Below are positions 8,480-19,492 of a stretch of DNA of 34,296 nt, piece by piece (position 1 is the stretch's first letter; the number at the start of each line of letters is the position of its first letter). The stretch is taken from the NCBI RefSeq assembly GCF_001039355.2, contig NW_019776059.1:33283-67578 (forward strand), in the 5' to 3' direction. The translations under genes were made by a program, and so were the position numbers. Under the pieces are notes generated by a model, which ran no database searches, was not told the origin of the DNA, and worked only from the letters and a program-made list of their open reading frames with translations. This stretch comes from Lingula anatina (taxonomy: Eukaryota > Brachiopoda > Lingulata > Lingulida > Lingulidae).

Positions 8480-10399
8480 TGTTTTTTCTTCCAGCAAAGA
8501 AAGACAGTAGAGTCGAAAGGGGCTCCGTCCCTCTAACAATGAGACAAGATGGCGGTCAGTCTGATTTTGGGCGGGCGCGCTGCAATGGACGAGAGTCCAA
8601 ATTTGGTGCCAATATGTGTGACATCGCGGTTGCCACGGCAACCACACCAGGTGGGCAAAAATTCTTATATACAGGAAACAGAACGTGGATTTCATACCCA
8701 AATAATTAGTTTCTTTATTTATTATTTATGTAATTAAAAAAAAAACATTAAGTCGCTTATGTTGCTGTTTAATGTTTTATTAGTCTTCCCCCATCTTGAC
8801 AGATATTAATTGTGGTTATATATGTATTTTACTTTGAATCAATGCACAATATAATATATCTTTTGACTGAATTCAATTGAATTTTGTTGTTCAATTATAC
8901 CGGTACATTGGTTCATTTCAGACTACGTGTCCTGGAGAAATAAGGAGAACGGTTCCTGGTTCATCAACGCCATTGTCAGAGTTTTCAGTGAGGAGGCGAG
9001 GAGTAAACACTTTCTGGAGCTCTTGACTTCAGTAAGTGTTGGAATTTTTTTCAGAGTGTGCGATATCATTGGGGACCCACTACATGCTGAAGGACGTCAT
9101 TAACTGTGTTATATTTATTATTTTTTTATTATTAGGATTCCCCATAGGGGAATACTATTGTTTTTGCTGTTCTTCTTCTTCTTCTTCTTCTTCTTCTTCT
9201 TCTTTTTCGTCAAAAAGTTTCTTTCTAAAATTCTGAAAAAAAAATACTGATAACCTATGAAAAGTTATTCCGGTCCACCAAATTTTATTGACCTTGACCT
9301 AATTTTCAAGGTCACAGCCTTTTAAAATGAAACATTTGCAACTTTCAAAATGCAATATCTCCTAGAATTTTCAATATTTTGACAAATCCTTTCATAAGTG
9401 AGGTCACACAATGATTCTGTGTCAAGTGACCTAATGTTACGAAAGTAGGTCTGGTCAAGGTCAACCTATTGCAAAAAATGCTCCAGGTCGGCAGGGGGTA
9501 AACCAGATGTCACAGAGCCACAAGGATGATGTTAAAAGTTGCCCTCGATATCTATTTAGTGCAATCGCTAATAATATTGACAATTTACTGATTCGTTTTT
9601 TTAATATAGATTTTTAAATATTAATAATTTCACAGAAACAGTGACTTTGTCAATTTCTCCATGAAATCCTGATTTTTTGTGATAACATGCTAAGGTAAAC
9701 TACCCCAAACATATACCCAACACCCCCAAATCAAATGTCAAATTTGACCTTGACCCTCATTTTCAAGGTCATTCGGCTATTTCATGGAGAAATATTGAAG
9801 TGGGCTAAAAGTGATGTTTTGTCGACCCCCTAACCCCAATTCGCACATGCCCTTTCAGAATAAGGGGTCAAATTTAACCCATGACCTTCACATGATCTTG
9901 TTAGAGCATTTCCACACCTATTTTGCAGGGGGAATCCTCTGCCACTGGCTTAAGCCAGTTGCAGTATAGTTATTATTATTTTTATTTAGTTTCTAGCTGA
10001 TTAATCAGAGTTACTGAATATTGGAATAGTACTTAGTTTTTGGGCGTTGTAATGCTTAAGAGAATTCATCATTGAGTTGTTTTTTTTATTTCAAGAAATC
10101 ATTATTGTACACTTGCCGTTCAAATTGTTCTTTTCTACATTCAGGTCCAATGTCAAGGTAATCTTAAACTCATCACTGCACTGCTGCTACAGGTATTGTT
10201 ATGGTAACGTGTATCTGGTATTTTATATCACTTTTTGCCTGTGGTATTTCAGGTGAACAACTGGGTTGCCAGTATGAGGACTCAAGGTCAAGGTCAGTAC
10301 CAGCAGGTGTCCAGCATGGAAACCATGTCGTTCACCAAACGGTTTTACTTCTGGCCCCGCATCTGTATAGTCAACGGTGAACTCCAGGAGCTGGACTAG
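7502..10399 (+). CDS. Caspase catalytic domain p20 + p10, five exons, one frame disruption
   Basis: Exons: 7502-7669, 7953-8168, 8495-8650, 8922-9031, 10253-10399, all with AG/GT borders. Exon 1 reads VYRNCSLPRG, IIINNINF, EKRVGSEMDC (S1-pocket Arg) and NDLTAQ. Exon 2 gives catalytic His in FIVFILSHG and catalytic Cys in KPKMFFIQACQG; QACQG is the form seen in caspase-8/10-like initiators. Exon 3 is the inter-subunit linker with several Asp residues. Exons 4-5 give the p10: SWRNKENGSWF (S1 Arg, S3 groove), FLELLTSVNNWV, FYFWPRICIV, ending GELQELD and TAG at 10397-10399. Exon 2 is 216 nt but its flanking phases need a length of 1 mod 3: the frame of GIFDVMETESQQ meets TGA at 8025, whereas the frame of SDSFIVFILSHG opens only after a TGA at 7976-7978. 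Residue spacing to SHG fits one missing base near 7995-8003. No DED, CARD or separate start codon is visible. Confidence 0.85.
7670..7862. repeat. Imperfect GT-rich tract in caspase intron
   Basis: Degenerate TGTGTGCGTG-type sequence immediately after the first caspase donor site. The long frames it opens on both strands are low-complexity and not taken as genes. Confidence 0.8.
8418..8474. repeat. (TA)n microsatellite next to a splice acceptor
   Basis: A TA array of about 57 bp ends only some 20 bp before the acceptor TTTTTTCTTCCAG of the caspase linker exon at 8495, so it occupies the branch-point region of that intron. Confidence 0.95.
9131..9985. repeat. Interspersed repeat with GGATTCCCC ends and TGACCTTGACC words
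   Basis: Begins ATTATTAGGATTCCCCATAG, followed by a TTC array (9171-9204), and ends near GGGGGAATCCTCTG, the palindrome ACTGGCTTAAGCCAGT and TATAGTTATTATTA, so the GGATTCCCC motif is inverted at the two ends. Between them the words GACCTTGACC and CAAGGTCA recur (about 9287, 9308, 9460, 9746, 9765). It lies inside the last caspase intron. No coding capacity. The sequence type resembles repeats I associate with mollusc genomes (from memory, unverified). Confidence 0.5.
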
Positions 10400-10557
10400 A
10401 TGTGTGACGCCATGAGAGGACTTTTTTATATTCCGCTTTGCTTTTTTGTTTAGATTTCCCCAGTTCACTTGGAAAATGAATATATCATTTGAAAAAACGA
10501 AATGAAGTTAAAAACGAGTGTTGCGATACTAATTAAGTGTTGTGAAATCATCGTTAA

Positions 10558-10694
10558 CAGGGGCGGATTTAGGGCGTCTTCTGGGTCAAATTTTCAAGTT
10601 TACATTGACGGGTATCTATTTTTTTTTCTGTCAGAAGACGGTCAAAAATGGAGGATGGATCAACAAAGATAAATTGTAAGACTGTCCGCCCCTG
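10558..10694. mobile_element. Short hAT-like MITE, 137 bp
   Basis: CAGGGGCGGA at 10558 is mirrored by TCCGCCCCTG ending at 10694. GTTAA lies immediately outside both ends (10553-10557 and 10695-10699) as a likely target duplication. An inner pair, GTCTTCTG and CAGAAGAC, is also inverted. CAGGGGCGGAT-type ends are common among non-autonomous hAT elements. A 5 bp duplication is shorter than the usual 8 bp for hAT, so the superfamily is tentative. Confidence 0.65.
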
Positions 10695-10699
10695 GTTAA

Positions 10700-10982
10700 T
10701 GCATATCAATACTACGTACAACTCATGATCAGTAAAATAATGAGAACATTATATTAGCAGCCAGGCGTGATGAAGTCAGATTTATGCGCATCAGCTGGAT
10801 TGTGTCATTTGTTGCTTTTGAATATGATTCCAATTTTAATACGAGGTCAACTACAGGTTTATTAGTGCAAGTATTTAGTGTTATGATTTATTTAAAATGG
10901 CATTTAGAGTAAATATTGGTAGCTTCCCTCTTTGCCAAGAAGGATGATATTTAAACAGGTGCCTAAATTAGCGATGCCACGG

Positions 10983-11014
<32 letters not shown>

Positions 11015-11116
11015 TGACAGTCAATGAAAACGCATCATTTATTTATTAAATAATATTTTAATTAAGTTCCTTTGGGAAATTAAGAAAATAACATCTTTCG
11101 TGTGAAATATGACCCA

Positions 11117-11191
<75 letters not shown>

Positions 11192-11289
11192 GAGAATAAA
11201 GTTGATACACTATGGATAATTGCTCCATCCATGGTGACGGACCATGGGGAGCTAGTGTAGAAAGACAAGGAACAAACTAGTCTTTTCTC

Positions 11290-11343
<54 letters not shown>

Positions 11344-11813
11344 CAAAGAAAGTACCTGTAAAAAGGAATATCCAAACTTTTTCAAATCTAGATAGAAACG
11401 TTTAACGCATTAGCAGGAATACTACAATAATTCGTGTTTTCCCGAGCAAGCATCTACAGTCACCCTCTCTTCTACTCCTGATACCATTGGCAAAATACAA
11501 TTAAGTCTCTAATTCTTATTGTTACCCGATTACAAATCACTTTGTGTAGAGAAAATACAAACATGAACTGTTGATATAAGGACCTACTGGTATATCTGTT
11601 TTGTGCAATGTTATATACGTGTACAAAATCATAATCCAACTGCAATTAAGTTTGGGTGTTCAAATCACTGTGTTTTCTTTCAATTAAAAAGCACGTTTAT
11701 AGTCCAAAAAGCTATTAATTTCAAATGTTTTTCATTTTATCGGATATAAACCTTTTCAAAATGAAATATATATATATATTTACGTTTTCAAAGCCGGTGG
11801 CAACGTAGCACAA
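10700..11813. other. Intergenic interval between the convergent caspase and ZP genes
   Basis: No gene recognised. It holds (CA)n at 10985-11014, (TA)n at 11122-11187, (TAA)n at 11291-11341 and a short TA run at 11767-11779. The plus-strand caspase ends to the left and the minus-strand ZP gene ends to the right, so both 3' ends point into this interval. Confidence 0.8.
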
Positions 11814-13522
11814 CTAATGCAATGAAATCCAAATTTCATCGGTTCTCACTGGAATGTAATCAGCATTGGATGATCTGCGCTTGCATGTTACAATCACTGC
11901 TACTATGACAACAACGCACGCTCTGACAGCCATGACGCCGGCTCCAAGTGTAGTCGAGGCCGGTGCCTGGGCACTTTCTTCGCCGTCCTCTTGTCTTTTA
12001 CGGCAAAAGTTGGTAAAACAAAGACGGAATTTTTCAACACATTCAATACACTAGTCAACCATTAGAAGTTGTAGCATTTGGTTAAAAGAGGAAAGGGGTA
12101 CATCTGCCTCTCTTTTCTAATGAAATACAAAACAACATTAAAAAGGGTCATTTAATGTGGGGAGGGGGTGGACAACTGGGTTGGTCTGCTTCGTATCGTT
12201 CATCATACACGCACTGCGTTTTAAAGCAGCAGAGGTGGGCGTGGTCAGTCAACAAATCACATAAACGCGTCCAATACGCTTAATTAAAACAATGTGATAA
12301 AGATCAAGTTTCCCTTAACTTATCAATTCCATGCTTGAATGATAAAAAAATGCCTTACCTGCTACGGGGTTCTCTTTCTGGACGAACACGGGTCCCTGCA
12401 CCAGGCTGTACACCTCTACGTCACCAGGTACCGCTCTCTTCCCCCTGCCGCCATTTTGTGGACAGGCGTACCCTTCACTGGGGCGCAGACACCTACTGTC
12501 CCGGCCAGTGGCATTACACACGATGACGTCACAATGGAGGTACACCTCTGGGGCCGGTTTCACAAAGCAGTAGTTAGTTAGCGATCGGTAGTTAGCCTCT
12601 CGCTAGTTAGAGTGCCGTTTCACGAAGCAGTCGCTAGTTCTCTCGCTCGTTATTGTCTCGTTGTTGCCTTGGATATTTAACGACTGGTCAGACCAGTCGC
12701 TAACTCTAGAGTTTCATCGTACGCATGCGTAATGAGTGAAATAAAAAGGTTGCTTAGTTACCGTTGTCTGTCGTTTGTCTTTGTATCCAATATGGTGACG
12801 ACCTTTCTTGCTATCTGTACCGTCAGACGGCAACGTAGACTACGACGTTTTTATGAAAGGCAGAATCTATTAGAATATACACACGATGATGCAATTTACG
12901 AGAGGTTGCGCCTAGCTGTGACAAAAAGAGCGGCAAAAAGGTGGTGGAGATCCTTTACGACGACCTCAAAGCAGACGTTCTTATGCATTTCCAGCCACCA
13001 AAAATTGGAGAGTTAGTGCTTTCTTGACACTTTTACGCAAGAGTTCCACTTCCGACAGACGGTTTCGAGACTACGGCGAGTAACGAGAGAACTAACGACC
13101 GAACTTTACGACTGAACTTAGCGATGAGTTAACGACTGCTTCGTGAAACACCCCTCGAAAATCGCTAAGTTTGCTCGTTAGCGAGGTAGTTCAGTAGTTA
13201 GTTGTTTTAACTAACTACTGCTTTGTGAAACCGGCCCCTGAATCGTTAAATAACTCGAAGGCCTTGACGGTGAACTGCGCATGCGTGTCGTTAGAGGGAT
13301 AGAAGCGTACCGTAGGGTCGTCTGGGCATCTGGAAATATACAATCATGGATTTATTTAATTTTGCTGATTGTAAACGTTTGAACTATACATCGGATAGTC
13401 ACAGCGGCCATGAGTACTTCTTACCCTGCTCTGTCTACGGGATCGTCTTCAGGAATGTCGAGAACGAGGTCAATTGGAGGGAAGGGGACCCACCGGTGTG
13501 CCCGGACTTGGAGATACGATAT
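11814..13522 (-). pseudogene. ZP-domain membrane protein, C-terminal exons, split by a transposon
   Basis: Read on the minus strand. A likely exon, 13522-13425 (YLQVRAHRWVPF...DDPVDRAG; donor GTAAGA, phase 2), joins through a 95 nt intron to the exon starting at 13329: GCPDDPTVRFYPSNDTHAQF and VKAFELFNDS. That exon is interrupted by a mobile element (13237-12551) and continues EVYLHCDVIVCNATGRDSRC, RGKRAV and a hydrophobic stretch to donor GTAAGG at 12358 (phase 1). The final exon, 11989-11814, encodes a spacer, a membrane helix (VMAVRACVVVIVAVIVTC), a basic stop-transfer KRRSS and TAG. The order ZP-C cysteines, furin-like RGKR, hydrophobic patch, transmembrane helix, short cytoplasmic tail is that of polymerising ZP glycoproteins (egg coat and other extracellular matrices). 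The 11989 acceptor was chosen by phase. Upstream ZP-N exons were not found. It is functional only if the element is spliced out or absent from the other allele. Confidence 0.75.
12551..13237. mobile_element. 687 bp PIF/Harbinger-like element inside a ZP exon
   Basis: The first 30 bp, starting GGGCCGGTTTCACAAAGCAG, are an exact reverse complement of the last 30 bp. CTG lies immediately outside both ends (12548-12550, 13238-13240), a 3 bp target duplication as in PIF/Harbinger. A second inverted pair, GTTTCACGAAGCAGTCG (about 12617 and 13149), is nested inside. A plus-strand frame at 12732-13016 has RQNLLEYTHDDAIYERLRL, resembling the N-terminal part of Harbinger transposases (RNPLE..DDxE.YxRFRL), but no DDE domain follows, so the element is non-autonomous. 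Confidence 0.85.
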
Positions 13523-16500
13523 CTTTGTCTATGTCTTTGAAATCATGATCCACGGACATTCTCTTACAAGATGAACTCTTGAACAGGCTTCAGGAACATA
13601 TTTGTTTCTTTGAATCCTTTATACTAAGACTTAACAACAGCTGAGAAAATAAACAAATCAGAGGGGTATTTTGGCTACAAAAGGGAAGAAAACTTAAAGG
13701 ATAATAGACACATAAATATCAATTTCTCGAATTCTGAAGATTTAGCATTCAATCTATACACTAAAGGTATGTTTTAATCGATCCCCGCCATTTAAATATT
13801 ATAAAAAAATAATCTGTTAGTAGAAAAAAAGCGTTTTAGTAAACCTCACCTCAATATGCATAAATGAAGCAACAGATCTGGGTCACGTGGTACTGTGACG
13901 ACAATGAGGGTAAAGGTCTGTGAGACTCAACTGAGCTGCATGGTGCATACAGACAAGAAGTTAAGGAAAGTTGTGTTGAACGGAGTTGAACAATTTTCGT
14001 TATGCCTCAGTGTGTTGCCGTGGGATTCACCAAAATTGCAGCACTCGTTGACAATCTTTTCTTTGTCTATGACGGTCTCAGTGACTTACTTACTAACTTC
14101 GGTAACAATAGTTGCGATGCTCGAGATCATGGTCACCTCAGTTGGTTTAGATCATATCAAAAGCTAATAGTCTTTCAGATTAACTGTCATCAGTTTGCAA
14201 ACTTACTGATTGCTGATGCATTTAAGTTGCATTGTAGTTCACCAAGAGCTCGTTTACAATAAAACCTGCTAATCATGCATTTCCCAACCCAGGTAATAAC
14301 AGGTATCAAAATTGTCTTTGTGGGCTTTCATATTTTTCAATATATCTCATTTATTTCAAGGGGTTATTGGTTTTTGTAAATGACGTTAAATATCAATATT
14401 TAAACAACTGGGTTCAAACACCGTCGCGAACAATAATAAAAGTAATTGCTTTTGGGTATCTTGAAGCATGCGTATGCCCAGGCATTACTTCCGTGGAAGA
14501 AAACGTGTTGAGGAAAAACAGGAAAAAGAGCGGTATATTAAAGAAAAAAAAATGGGAACTTCTGTAATAAAATGGTTCATAATCCTAATTCGTTTATGCT
14601 TTGAGGATTTGTTTCTGAAGGTTATTTCATCTGAAATATGAAATAATTTAAAAGATCTATCATTTTATAACTTGAAATGCAAGTTCTGCGTCTGTACGCA
14701 AAACTTTTTGCAAATTTGTATGCTTTGTCAAACCCAAAAACATGTAGCAGATCAAGGTAAATGAGCATTGTTTGCTATTAGTAGCATGGACAAAATCATT
14801 ACTTGAATGTTTACTAAATGTGCAAGTTTTACGTACGTTAAAATAAAAAGTTCCAAAATTCCAAGCACGTACAGCAAAATGTAGACTAACGCAAAACATC
14901 AAGGACAGCGTAATCACAGCAAATGTACCACATATAGTAGCTTAAGTTCCATTAATAATAAAATCATCATTTAAGTCAAAAATATTCTGACGATTTAATA
15001 AATATTCTAATTTACCCAGAACGGTATATTTTTTTTTAAAGGAGGCTAACTGAAATACAGTTTTATTATTTGTTTGCCCATGTCACCCTGTTAGTTTGGA
15101 GGTCTAAGCTGGACCAAGTCCGTGTTAAAATTCCTATCAAGCTGTGCAGGAAAAACCCTTCCTTTGTTTCTCGATCTCCTCAATAAACCTGGTGTTCAGA
15201 TTTTATCTAGTACACCCAGGTCTGCGGGAGCTGCTCTTTGAAACTAACGCACAGGTAGACTTTTACCTGAGATAAATATCGCCAGCGAGAGTGCAAGACA
15301 AAGGCTACAGGAGAATTGAATGTCATTTAACCCTCTAATTAAGAGTTAAAAGAAGTTCCAGTAAGATGGATGATCATGATAAGACTTGTAAAGGTAACAG
15401 GCATTGTTTACCTCAGTTTAATAAAAATATGCAAGACGGGGTGTCAGCGGTTTAATAAAATAAATTGAATTTCACAAAGAACATGGAACTCATGTGGAAT
15501 AATGTACAGTACCCTTAAGTCATTCAAATCACAGCTTCCTGAGGATTTAGACCCCTCAGGTAAGAGATTTGAATGAGTATAAACTTTTATCAGAAGCCAG
15601 AAAAGTCATCTTACAGGTAGACAATGCAGCTGAGTTTGACAGCTCCGCCGGTGGCACGATTGTCGTCATCGGACCACGTAGCTCATTAACTCGCAGGCCA
15701 AGCAAAAAGGACGTTTTTTAGAGTCCAAAATTTACAAAATGAGCTTTTACTTCGTGCATTTAGATAAAGATATCGTTAGTTGGGCATGTTTTGTTAAGAA
15801 TATGCTCCGTTGAGGCCATTCCGACGGTGTGACGCAAGTCCTTTAAGCGCACCATTTTGACGCACAAAACGGCTCGTACTGGTGTGAGCCGTGTTTATTT
15901 ACATGAAGCTCTTGCAACTGTTGCGAACATTCATGTAGGCTAGTCCCAACATCTCCGTCATTCTAATTCAAAGTCCTCAATTGTGTCTTTAGACCATATC
16001 ATCAGCAGTAAGTCTAGTAGGGGAGCAGGATTAGAAAACTGCAACTCATAGCCACCTGGGGGCTACCATAGGAGCTCATGTTTGTCTATATGGCTGCTCA
16101 ATATGGCCGTCTGCTGCCACATTCGGTCCCATGCAAACGTTACAATGGAACCCCTCTCCCTTCAGCTCTCTTTCTCTCTTCCTAACAACTGCCCAACAAA
16201 GTAATGAGAACCAAGCAATTTCCCACCCCAGAACCGGTCAGAAAAACTTAAAACCCATTCCATCGGGTACTATTTTATATGTGACCCTTGCCACCACCCG
16301 ACCCCCTGGGCGATAATGGATCCGACTGTGGTGCTTTTGTGAGATATGTTGTATTGTTGTGCGTGCACAGTAAACTGCCATGCTTTTGTTTTAGAACAAA
16401 GACGTAAATCAGATTGCTCCGTGATTACTATCTTTTCATGATTTATTTTTCACGCATAAATAAATATCATTATATTATGCAAAAGTGACTTTTTATCTTG

Positions 16501-18080
16501 CCTGACTGATGTGGAATTTGTTTCAATGCGTGTATGAAGGGGGTTGGATATAGTTGAGTATTTTCATGAGAACGTGCTAGATAATTGTAGTTTTATATTT
16601 ATATACAGTCGTGTTACAAATACGGTTAAAATGGGAATCAGACCTATAATATGGATATCAAGATCCCGTGAAACTTGCGATTATAAAGACTGACACAGAG
16701 CGCACACCTGTATCAGTCATTTTATGCTACTGCTAAATTCAAAATGTATCTATTTTTATTACGAATTTACATTACCGGCAGTCTTAATGAACTCCTGCGC
16801 CAAAAGTACAGTCAACAGAGGTATTCCTGGCATTTTTACGGTCAGTTAAGTAGTAAATAATGCACTACATATCTTAATAGAGGTTGTCCGGGTTCTCAAC
16901 GAGAAGACCACATTTCCCCGTGATTTTACGAGATCTGCCTTGAGGTGGGGTTAAAATATAGAGACCACAAGGAAGTAGAGCAGCGATTTCTTTAGTAGAA
17001 AAATAGCTGAACTTACAAAATGTTTGAGCTACAAACCGTTTGGACGGAGAATCAAGCAATTAAATGTTTTCTTTCTTAGTTTTAATACGATGCGCTGTAC
17101 AACTAGACTTCACCTAAGCGTTCGAGCCTTGGCTGCACTTTCAATAGTGATGACGAACTAAAAGCTTTGGAGTTCTTTTAAATGCTTCCGATAATAAAGA
17201 TATGCGAAGGAGACTCGTTATTTTTTATATATAAAATCAAAATAGCCATTAGACTCGTACACAGCTTTCAAGAGTGTGGACAGGTGCGCAGGCCTACGTC
17301 TTCACAATTTTGTACATGTATATATGCAAGCTGTGGCGATATCACCTCATTTACCGGCAGTGTCGATTCATTACTATTATTTTGTCTTGTTTTAAGGATG
17401 TCTTAAGATATTTTTGATGTGATAAAATGAAAAGATTTCCTGCATTGTTTGACTCGTACCTACTGTGTATACAGGTAAAACTGACACGCAGATCGTTCGT
17501 CGGTGAACTGATTAAATCGTTTGGTACCTGATAAGGCATCAGGTGTTACTTGTTCAATTGTTCGGTAAGGCGGGCGGCCACAACTACGACCTTTCCTCTG
17601 TAATTAAAACCTTTTAAGTGTTAAATAGGTGAGACAGGAATTCTCGACTCTTTCCCAGACGATAATTAAAGTTTACCGTGTCTTACTCTAGTATATGTAA
17701 AAAATTTACGACAGGTAAAAAATGTCAGACTTTCGGTCTGACAAGTATGAAATTTTTTTCAAACTGAAACAAAACCGTCAGGCAAAAATAAAATTATAGC
17801 AAGAGGCCAAATTATTTGATTTTTAAATGTTTTCATGCGTATTTTCATCGTTTTCAATCACATACAATTAAATCATTCAAATAAAGTGTTTCCCACACAT
17901 TTCATACTTTTCAACTATCTAAGACCTACTTTAATACTAAGGCCTACTTTAATACTAAGCATATTTGTATTACTTTACAAATACGTTGTTAGATTATTTT
18001 TATTATCCATTTTGTCTTTACCACACATGTATTATGTACGTGTAGCTTACAGAAAGGCTTTTCTGCATTTTTTTGTAAAT
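13523..18080. other. Long interval without a recognised gene
   Basis: Both strands were scanned. Short open frames occur but none has recognisable domains. Minor points: TCACGTGG E-box at 13882-13889; CpG-containing patches near 15640-15700 and 15800-15900; and a possible minus-strand exon of about 65 nt ending at a GTAAGA donor (15614), with too little sequence to name. Because the ZP gene needs upstream exons, some may lie here, but I could not identify ZP-N cysteine patterns. Confidence 0.4.
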
Positions 18081-18250
18081 ATATATGCACACTGAATTTT
18101 CCAATGCTCTTGTAATTGAGTTCAGAAATAAATAACATTTTATTTTGCCGATAACGCGTTCAACAAGACCCGATGTACTTTCTTCTTCGTATGGCTCTGT
18201 TGATCTTGATAATATGAGCCCCGTTTGTACAAATCAGTAATACGTATACA
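18081..18250. repeat. 170 bp direct duplication, copy 1
   Basis: Matches 18401-18570 at about 90% or better without obvious length change (both start ATATATGC and end TACGTATAC). Contains GCCGATAACGCGTTCAAC and TTGATCTTGATAATATGAGC. The offset is exactly 320 bp. Confidence 0.85.
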
Positions 18251-18400
18251 GGGGTCAAAACAGAATTTGGGCAGGACTGGCCAATACGGACCAGTGGACC
18301 TTAGAGGTACTGGTCCGTACCAAGAAGTACTGGTCCGTAAAATTTTACGTTAAAAATTAGTAGTTTCAAGCTACTAGATATAACGAAAANGTAATTAACA

Positions 18401-18570
18401 ATATATGCCCATTGAATTTTCCAATTCTCTTGTCATTGAGTTCAGAAATAAATAACTTTTTATTTTGCCGATAACGCGTTCAACTAGAGCCGATGTACTT
18501 TCTTCTTCGTATGTCTCTGTTGATCTTGATAATATGAGCCCCATTTGTACAAATCAGTAATACGTATACG
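18401..18570. repeat. 170 bp direct duplication, copy 2
   Basis: Second copy of 18081-18250, preceded 11 bases upstream by an unresolved N (18390). The spacer between the copies holds repeated TACTGGTCCGTA words (about 18316 and 18331). Confidence 0.85.
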
Positions 18571-19490
18571 GGACTGGATACATAATAATAAAAATATTAT
18601 GAACGTCTCACGTTAAAAAAAAATAGAACCCACCCTACTAAGGGTTATGAGAGACTAAAACCTGTGATAGGCCTACTACATTTAAAATGATCACTTATCA
18701 ATAAAACACACACAAAAAGGATATTACATACAAAACTTTTCAAACCTTCTCTTTGTTGTTACACAAAAAGTCGTGAAAGTTCTTGAATTTTTTGTAAGTA
18801 GAATCCCCGTGTAAAACTTCACAGCTTTTACTTTCTTTTTCCATAATCTCATGCTTAAAGTCTTTTCTTTCTTTTTAGGTCCCTATTCTTCAGCTCTTTC
18901 TTCAGATCTTTATAATGTTTTTTTTCTCGCATTGTTTACCCCCGAGTTCTATTTGCCGATAGTTCGTTATATCCGTTGATTAACTAAGCATTTCTGTTTT
19001 TTATTAAAGCACCGTTGATCTCCTAATATTATAGTTTTTCTTCCCGCCTTCGAAATGTTCAGCGCAAACGCAGTGCCCTGCTTTTGATCCAAACCTGCTA
19101 TATTTTCCTTTCTTTCTACCGTATTTTTCATTCTAACGGGTTTATTGGGAACTTATTAAACCTCACGTGTCGCTTACTGTTATTGTAGCAGCGGGACAAA
19201 AAGCACGTAAACTCAGCCATGGTTTTTAGCACCGCTGTAAGTGTTTCGACATAGCAGGGCTCCCCTACCCACAATGCAATTGCCATTTCCAGAAAAGACG
19301 AAAAAGGTCTATAGGTAAGAATTTGTGTCATTTTAATTCCAGACCCCATTGACCGTTTAATTATTGCCACATCTCAGGCTAGTTTCTCACCAATATGCTA
19401 AATCATGGGACTAAGTTCATAACACAAGCATATATACTTCCCAATAAGTAATGGCCTCTCTTTTTCTATGTAAGCCATTGTACCGGTGTG
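18571..19490. other. Interval without a recognised gene
   Basis: AT-rich, no gene recognised. The sequence at about 19335-19390 (CCAGACCCCATTGACCG...ATTGCCACATCTCAGGCTAG) is about 80% similar to 25970-26030, so it belongs to a dispersed repeat. Confidence 0.5.
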
Positions 19491-19492
19491 GC

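Noticed and set aside
11122-11385. Minus-strand frame rich in Tyr and Ile
   Set aside because: Translation of the TAA and TA microsatellites.
12335-12581. Plus-strand frames across the ZP exon
   Set aside because: They are antisense to the ZP-C coding sequence, which has diagnostic motifs on the minus strand.
13930-14090. Minus-strand stretch with NECCNFGESHG and further cysteines, resembling an anaphylatoxin-like CC motif
   Set aside because: Bounded by in-frame stops, no good acceptor, and only one CC pair; not enough for a domain call.
13895-14262. Two plus-strand frames of 86-90 codons
   Set aside because: No recognisable motif, overlapping each other, no splice or start context.
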